Shown here in pieces: positions 5,165-6,811 of a stretch of 6,811 bases of DNA (the first letter of the stretch is position 1; every line of letters begins with the position of its first letter). Below the pieces are notes generated by a model. It was not told where the DNA came from. It did no database searches and worked only from the letters and a program-made list of their open reading frames with translations. Source of the DNA: Candidatus Rokuibacteriota bacterium (GTDB lineage Bacteria > Methylomirabilota > Methylomirabilia > Rokubacteriales > CSP1-6); contig JACQCN010000048.1 of the NCBI GenBank assembly GCA_016201575.1, positions 1 to 6,811 on the forward strand. The letters are read 5' to 3'. Both the position numbers and the translations under genes were made by a program.

Positions 5165-6376
5165 AAAGTCGGCGCGCTGGCCGGAGCGGTGGAGCGTGTC
5201 GAGGGACACGCGCGCGAGCTCGGCGAGGACGTGCTCGCGGATCGTGCGCGGCGGCGGCAGGTCGCGCACGACGCGCCCGGCGGCCAGGAGCGGCCTGAGC
5301 AGGGCCTCGCGCCCGCCCCCGCACTCGCACGCGCCCGGCGTCTTGCCCGCCGGGAGCACCACCGTCGTGGCGCACGCGCGGCAGCGGTACACCTGCTTGG
5401 CGCCCGACCACTTGCCGCGCTTGGCGAAGGGGCGGCCCTCGATCTCCACGATGTCGAGGGCGAAGTTGAAGACGGGCGCGTTGGCGATCGCGGTACCGAC
5501 GCCGTAGCCGTCGACGACCTCGTTGAGGCGCAGGATCTCGTACTCGTCGATGCCGCCGGAGACGAGGATCTTCACGTGCCCGTGGCCGCGGAGGTCGAGC
5601 TCCCAGCGCACCTCCTGGAGGATCCGGAGGAAGTCGCCGCGCCGCGAGGACGGGGTGTCGAGCCGCACCGCGTAGAGGTCCTGGCCGAGGGCGTCGGCGA
5701 CGCGGATGGCCTCGAACTTCTCGTCCTGGAGGGTGTCGATGAGCGCCACCCGGCGCACCTTGGGGTCGACCACCTCGTTGAACGCCTTCAGCGCCTCGAC
5801 CGTGTCCCCGACCATCAGGACGAGCGCGTGGGGGATCGTGCCCATCGGGTCGGCGTCGATCAGCTCCGCGGACTTCGTGACCGCCACGCCGTCGCAGCCG
5901 CCCACGAACGCGTTGCGCTCGATCATGGGCGCGATCGCCGGGTGCATGCGCCGGGCGCCGAACGAGATCACCTGGCGCTCGCCCGCGGCCTTCTTGCAGC
6001 GCGCGGCCTTCGTGGCGATGCCCGAGGCCTGGCACAGGAGGCCGAGCAGCGCGGTCTCGTAGCGCGCCCAGTCCACGTACGTCCCCTCCACCGTCATCAC
6101 GGGCTCGTAGGGCCCGAATCGCGTGCCCTCGGGCATGGCGAGGACGTCGACGGGCACGCCTCCGAGCAGGGCCGCGGCCTCCTCGATGCCGGCGAGCACG
6201 CCCCACTGCCACTCGGCGGGCAGCGACTTCAGGTAGATCTCGGCCTTGACGCGCTGCCGGTCGCCGCGGGCCTTGAGGATCTGGACGGTGCGCTCAAAGT
6301 AGACGTCGGAGACCTCGCCCTGCGTGATCTCGGCATCGGAGGCGACGTGGAAGAGGCGCTTCGGGCCGTGGGCCAT
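5162..6376 (-). CDS. pncB: Nicotinate phosphoribosyltransferase, short zinc-ribbon type
   Basis: The enzyme makes nicotinate mononucleotide from nicotinate and PRPP with ATP hydrolysis, the first step of NAD salvage (Preiss-Handler) in the cytoplasm. The 404-aa product is of the compact archaeal-like type. Markers are ISFGARRMHPA at about 137-147, GTIPHAL at 179-185 with the conserved His183, VRLDTPSSRRGD at about 238-248, and SGGIDEYEI...GVGTAI at about 273-296 (the barrel's phosphate-binding side). A C-terminal treble of cysteines adds a zinc knuckle: C332, C335, C350, C352 (CxxC-x14-CxC), as in the Thermoplasma acidophilum enzyme. The ATG at 6376 gives a normal MAHGPKRLFHVASDAEI start. No Shine-Dalgarno is evident and the predicted leader is only a few nucleotides. 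It stands alone, with repeat-rich DNA upstream and a convergent gene downstream. Confidence 0.95.
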   Translation of the reverse strand: MAHGPKRLFHVASDAEITQGEVSDVYFERTVQILKARGDRQRVKAEIYLKSLPAEWQWGVLAGIEEAAALLGGVPVDVLAMPEGTRFGPYEPVMTVEGTYVDWARYETALLGLLCQASGIATKAARCKKAAGERQVISFGARRMHPAIAPMIERNAFVGGCDGVAVTKSAELIDADPMGTIPHALVLMVGDTVEALKAFNEVVDPKVRRVALIDTLQDEKFEAIRVADALGQDLYAVRLDTPSSRRGDFLRILQEVRWELDLRGHGHVKILVSGGIDEYEILRLNEVVDGYGVGTAIANAPVFNFALDIVEIEGRPFAKRGKWSGAKQVYRCRACATTVVLPAGKTPGACECGGGREALLRPLLAAGRVVRDLPPPRTIREHVLAELARVSLDTLHRSGQRADF

Positions 6377-6389
6377 GGCTCAGGCGTCA

Positions 6390-6418
6390 GGTATCGCAGA
6401 AAGCCAAGATGAAGTCAA
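6390..6418 (-). promoter_or_regulatory. Candidate sigma70-type promoter of pncB
   Basis: On the minus strand TTGACT (6413-6418) and GATACC (6390-6395) are separated by exactly 17 nt. The predicted transcription start near 6383 lies about 7 nt before the ATG, giving a nearly leaderless message, consistent with the missing Shine-Dalgarno. The -35 is strong and the -10 moderate. Confidence 0.45.
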
Positions 6419-6455
6419 ACCACTGCCAGGGCGACGTGGCGTCCGCGGGCGAGCG

Positions 6456-6479
6456 TGGACGTGCGAGGCCCCACGTCCA
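6456..6479. repeat. 8-bp inverted repeat upstream of pncB
   Basis: TGGACGTG (6456-6463) and CACGTCCA (6472-6479) pair perfectly around the 8-nt loop CGAGGCCC. It lies 38 bp beyond the pncB -35 box and just before the long inverted repeat. It could be a regulator-binding palindrome or part of the adjacent repeat structure. Confidence 0.55.
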
Positions 6480-6489
6480 TTACCAGCCG

Positions 6490-6587
6490 GCCAGCGGGTC
6501 CTGTCGCCGAGGGCTGCTCCAGAAGTCCGAGCTCGATACCCCACTCGCTCCGGCCCTCTGGAGCAGCCCTCGGCGCCACCCGCTGGC
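6490..6587. repeat. Long imperfect inverted repeat (about 98 bp)
   Basis: The left arm 6490-6523 begins GCCAGCGGGT and ends GAGGGCTGCTCCAGA. The right arm 6557-6587 is its reverse complement, ending ACCCGCTGGC. The arms share 10 and 19 perfect base pairs, separated by a small bulge (5 versus 2 nt), with a 33-nt loop between. The hairpin would be very stable as RNA or single-stranded DNA. No coding sequence or transposase is inside. Its nature is unknown; a miniature mobile-element or REP-like origin is possible. Confidence 0.75.
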
Positions 6588-6592
6588 GAGGC
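6573..6592 (-). repeat. GC-rich repeat, copy A (inverted)
   Basis: On the minus strand this reads GCCTCGCCAGCGGGTGGCGC, identical over 20 nt to 6764-6783 on the plus strand. The unit contains its own small hairpin, CGCCA-GCGGG-TGGCG. It forms the outer part of the right arm of the long inverted repeat. Confidence 0.8.
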
Positions 6593-6617
6593 ACGGTACC
6601 CGCGGACGTTCCTAGGT

Positions 6618-6643
6618 CGCGAGCCGGGTAGGTGGCGTGCGGC
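6618..6643 (+). repeat. GC-rich repeat, degenerate copy
   Basis: TCGCGAGCCGGGTAGGTGGC followed by GTGCGGC matches copy B once a few inserted bases are allowed. It also overlaps a GTGCGGCC pair (6637-6644 and 6655-6662). Similarity is weaker than for the other copies. Confidence 0.4.
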
Positions 6644-6680
6644 CCTGCGCGGACGTGCGGCCTGCACGAAGGTTAGGCAC

Positions 6681-6713
6681 GGGCGCCGGCGCCTCGCGAG
6701 CGGGTGGCGCGGC
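6681..6713 (+). repeat. GC-rich repeat, copy B
   Basis: This 33-nt unit begins GGGCGCCGGCGCCTCGC and matches 6754-6786 at 31 of 33 positions. Its internal stem is CGCGA-GCGGG-TGGCG, with one pair disrupted relative to copy C. Confidence 0.8.
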
Positions 6714-6753
6714 ACGATCGAGCGCTTGCGCCGGACGTACCAGGAGGGTCCGC

Positions 6754-6786
6754 GGGCGCCGTCGCCTCGCCAGCGGGTGGCGCGGC
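6754..6786 (+). repeat. GC-rich repeat, copy C
   Basis: Second 33-nt unit, 73 bp from copy B, with the intact CGCCA-GCGGG-TGGCG hairpin. Twenty bases are identical to inverted copy A. The array may continue past the window edge. Confidence 0.8.
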
Positions 6787-6811
6787 GGGCAGTCCCGGCC
6801 GCCCGCAGCGA

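Larger units (their letters stand above)
6377..6811. other. Gene-free, repeat-rich region upstream of pncB
   Basis: No frame on either strand shows a recognisable domain or believable start. Frames that stay open here (for example minus strand 6380-6715) are Arg/Pro/Gly-rich low-information translations. The stretch contains the pncB promoter, one short hairpin, one long inverted repeat and several copies of a GC-rich repeat, and it continues off the right edge. No tRNA or rRNA signature was seen. Confidence 0.6.

Noticed and set aside
5093..6412. 439-codon plus-strand frame opposite pncB, starting with ATG after a palindrome
   Set aside because: Antisense to a complete, motif-bearing NAPRT; no recognisable motif of its own.
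6672..6678. GTTAGGC, matching an integron attC R' core
   Set aside because: No matching RYYYAAC partner at a suitable distance, and no integrase or cassette structure, so a 7-mer match is uninformative.
6380..6715. 111-codon minus-strand frame upstream of pncB
   Set aside because: It runs through the inverted repeats and promoter, and its translation is Arg/Pro-rich without any motif.
1..6811. CRISPR array, tRNA or rRNA genes
   Set aside because: No regularly spaced repeats with spacers were seen. The right-end repeats are too few and irregular, and no cloverleaf or rRNA sequence was found.

Overview
This is a very GC-rich bacterial window in which most annotatable DNA is core metabolism on the minus strand. 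Reading leftward from about 4475, the genes run trpC - trpF - trpB - trpA - accD: the last four enzymatic steps of tryptophan synthesis, followed by the carboxyltransferase beta subunit of acetyl-CoA carboxylase. accD runs off the left edge with roughly ten residues missing. trpE, trpG and trpD are not present. The catalytic residues of all five proteins are visible and the genes are tightly packed (TGA/ATG overlap between trpB and trpA, 3 nt between trpA and accD), so this looks like one transcription unit. A second minus-strand gene at 5162-6376 encodes a short, zinc-ribbon-bearing nicotinate phosphoribosyltransferase (NAD salvage) with its own plausible sigma70-type promoter.

Between the two metabolic units (4476-5161) lies a small zone of genomic debris: a C-terminal fragment of a TPR/adenylate-cyclase-type regulator on the minus strand; an intact 74-codon plus-strand gene with a -10 box placed for a leaderless transcript; and, overlapping its stop, the first ~24 codons of what looks like a nucleotidyltransferase (AbiEii/MNT-like) partner that is then cut off. 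A perfect 9-bp inverted repeat follows. This looks like a decayed two-gene module, possibly of toxin-antitoxin type, of which only the small partner is intact.

The right end (6377-6811) has no credible gene. It holds the pncB promoter, an 8-bp hairpin, a ~98-bp imperfect inverted repeat and several copies of a GC-rich repeat with core GCCTCGCCAGCGGGTGGCGC in both orientations, continuing towards the window edge.

The least ordinary part of the trp operon is its junctions. Two mini-reading frames (22 and 43 codons) bridge trpC to trpF and trpF to trpB, each overlapping the next start as GTGA. The 22-codon one carries a near-exact copy of the DNA encoding the TrpC C-terminal helix. No clearly new defence or biosynthetic system is visible.

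The GC content, the trpFBA-accD order and the TPR-cyclase remnant suit an uncultivated high-GC lineage such as Rokubacteria/NC10 or a deltaproteobacterial relative. That placement is an inference from general resemblance, not a search.
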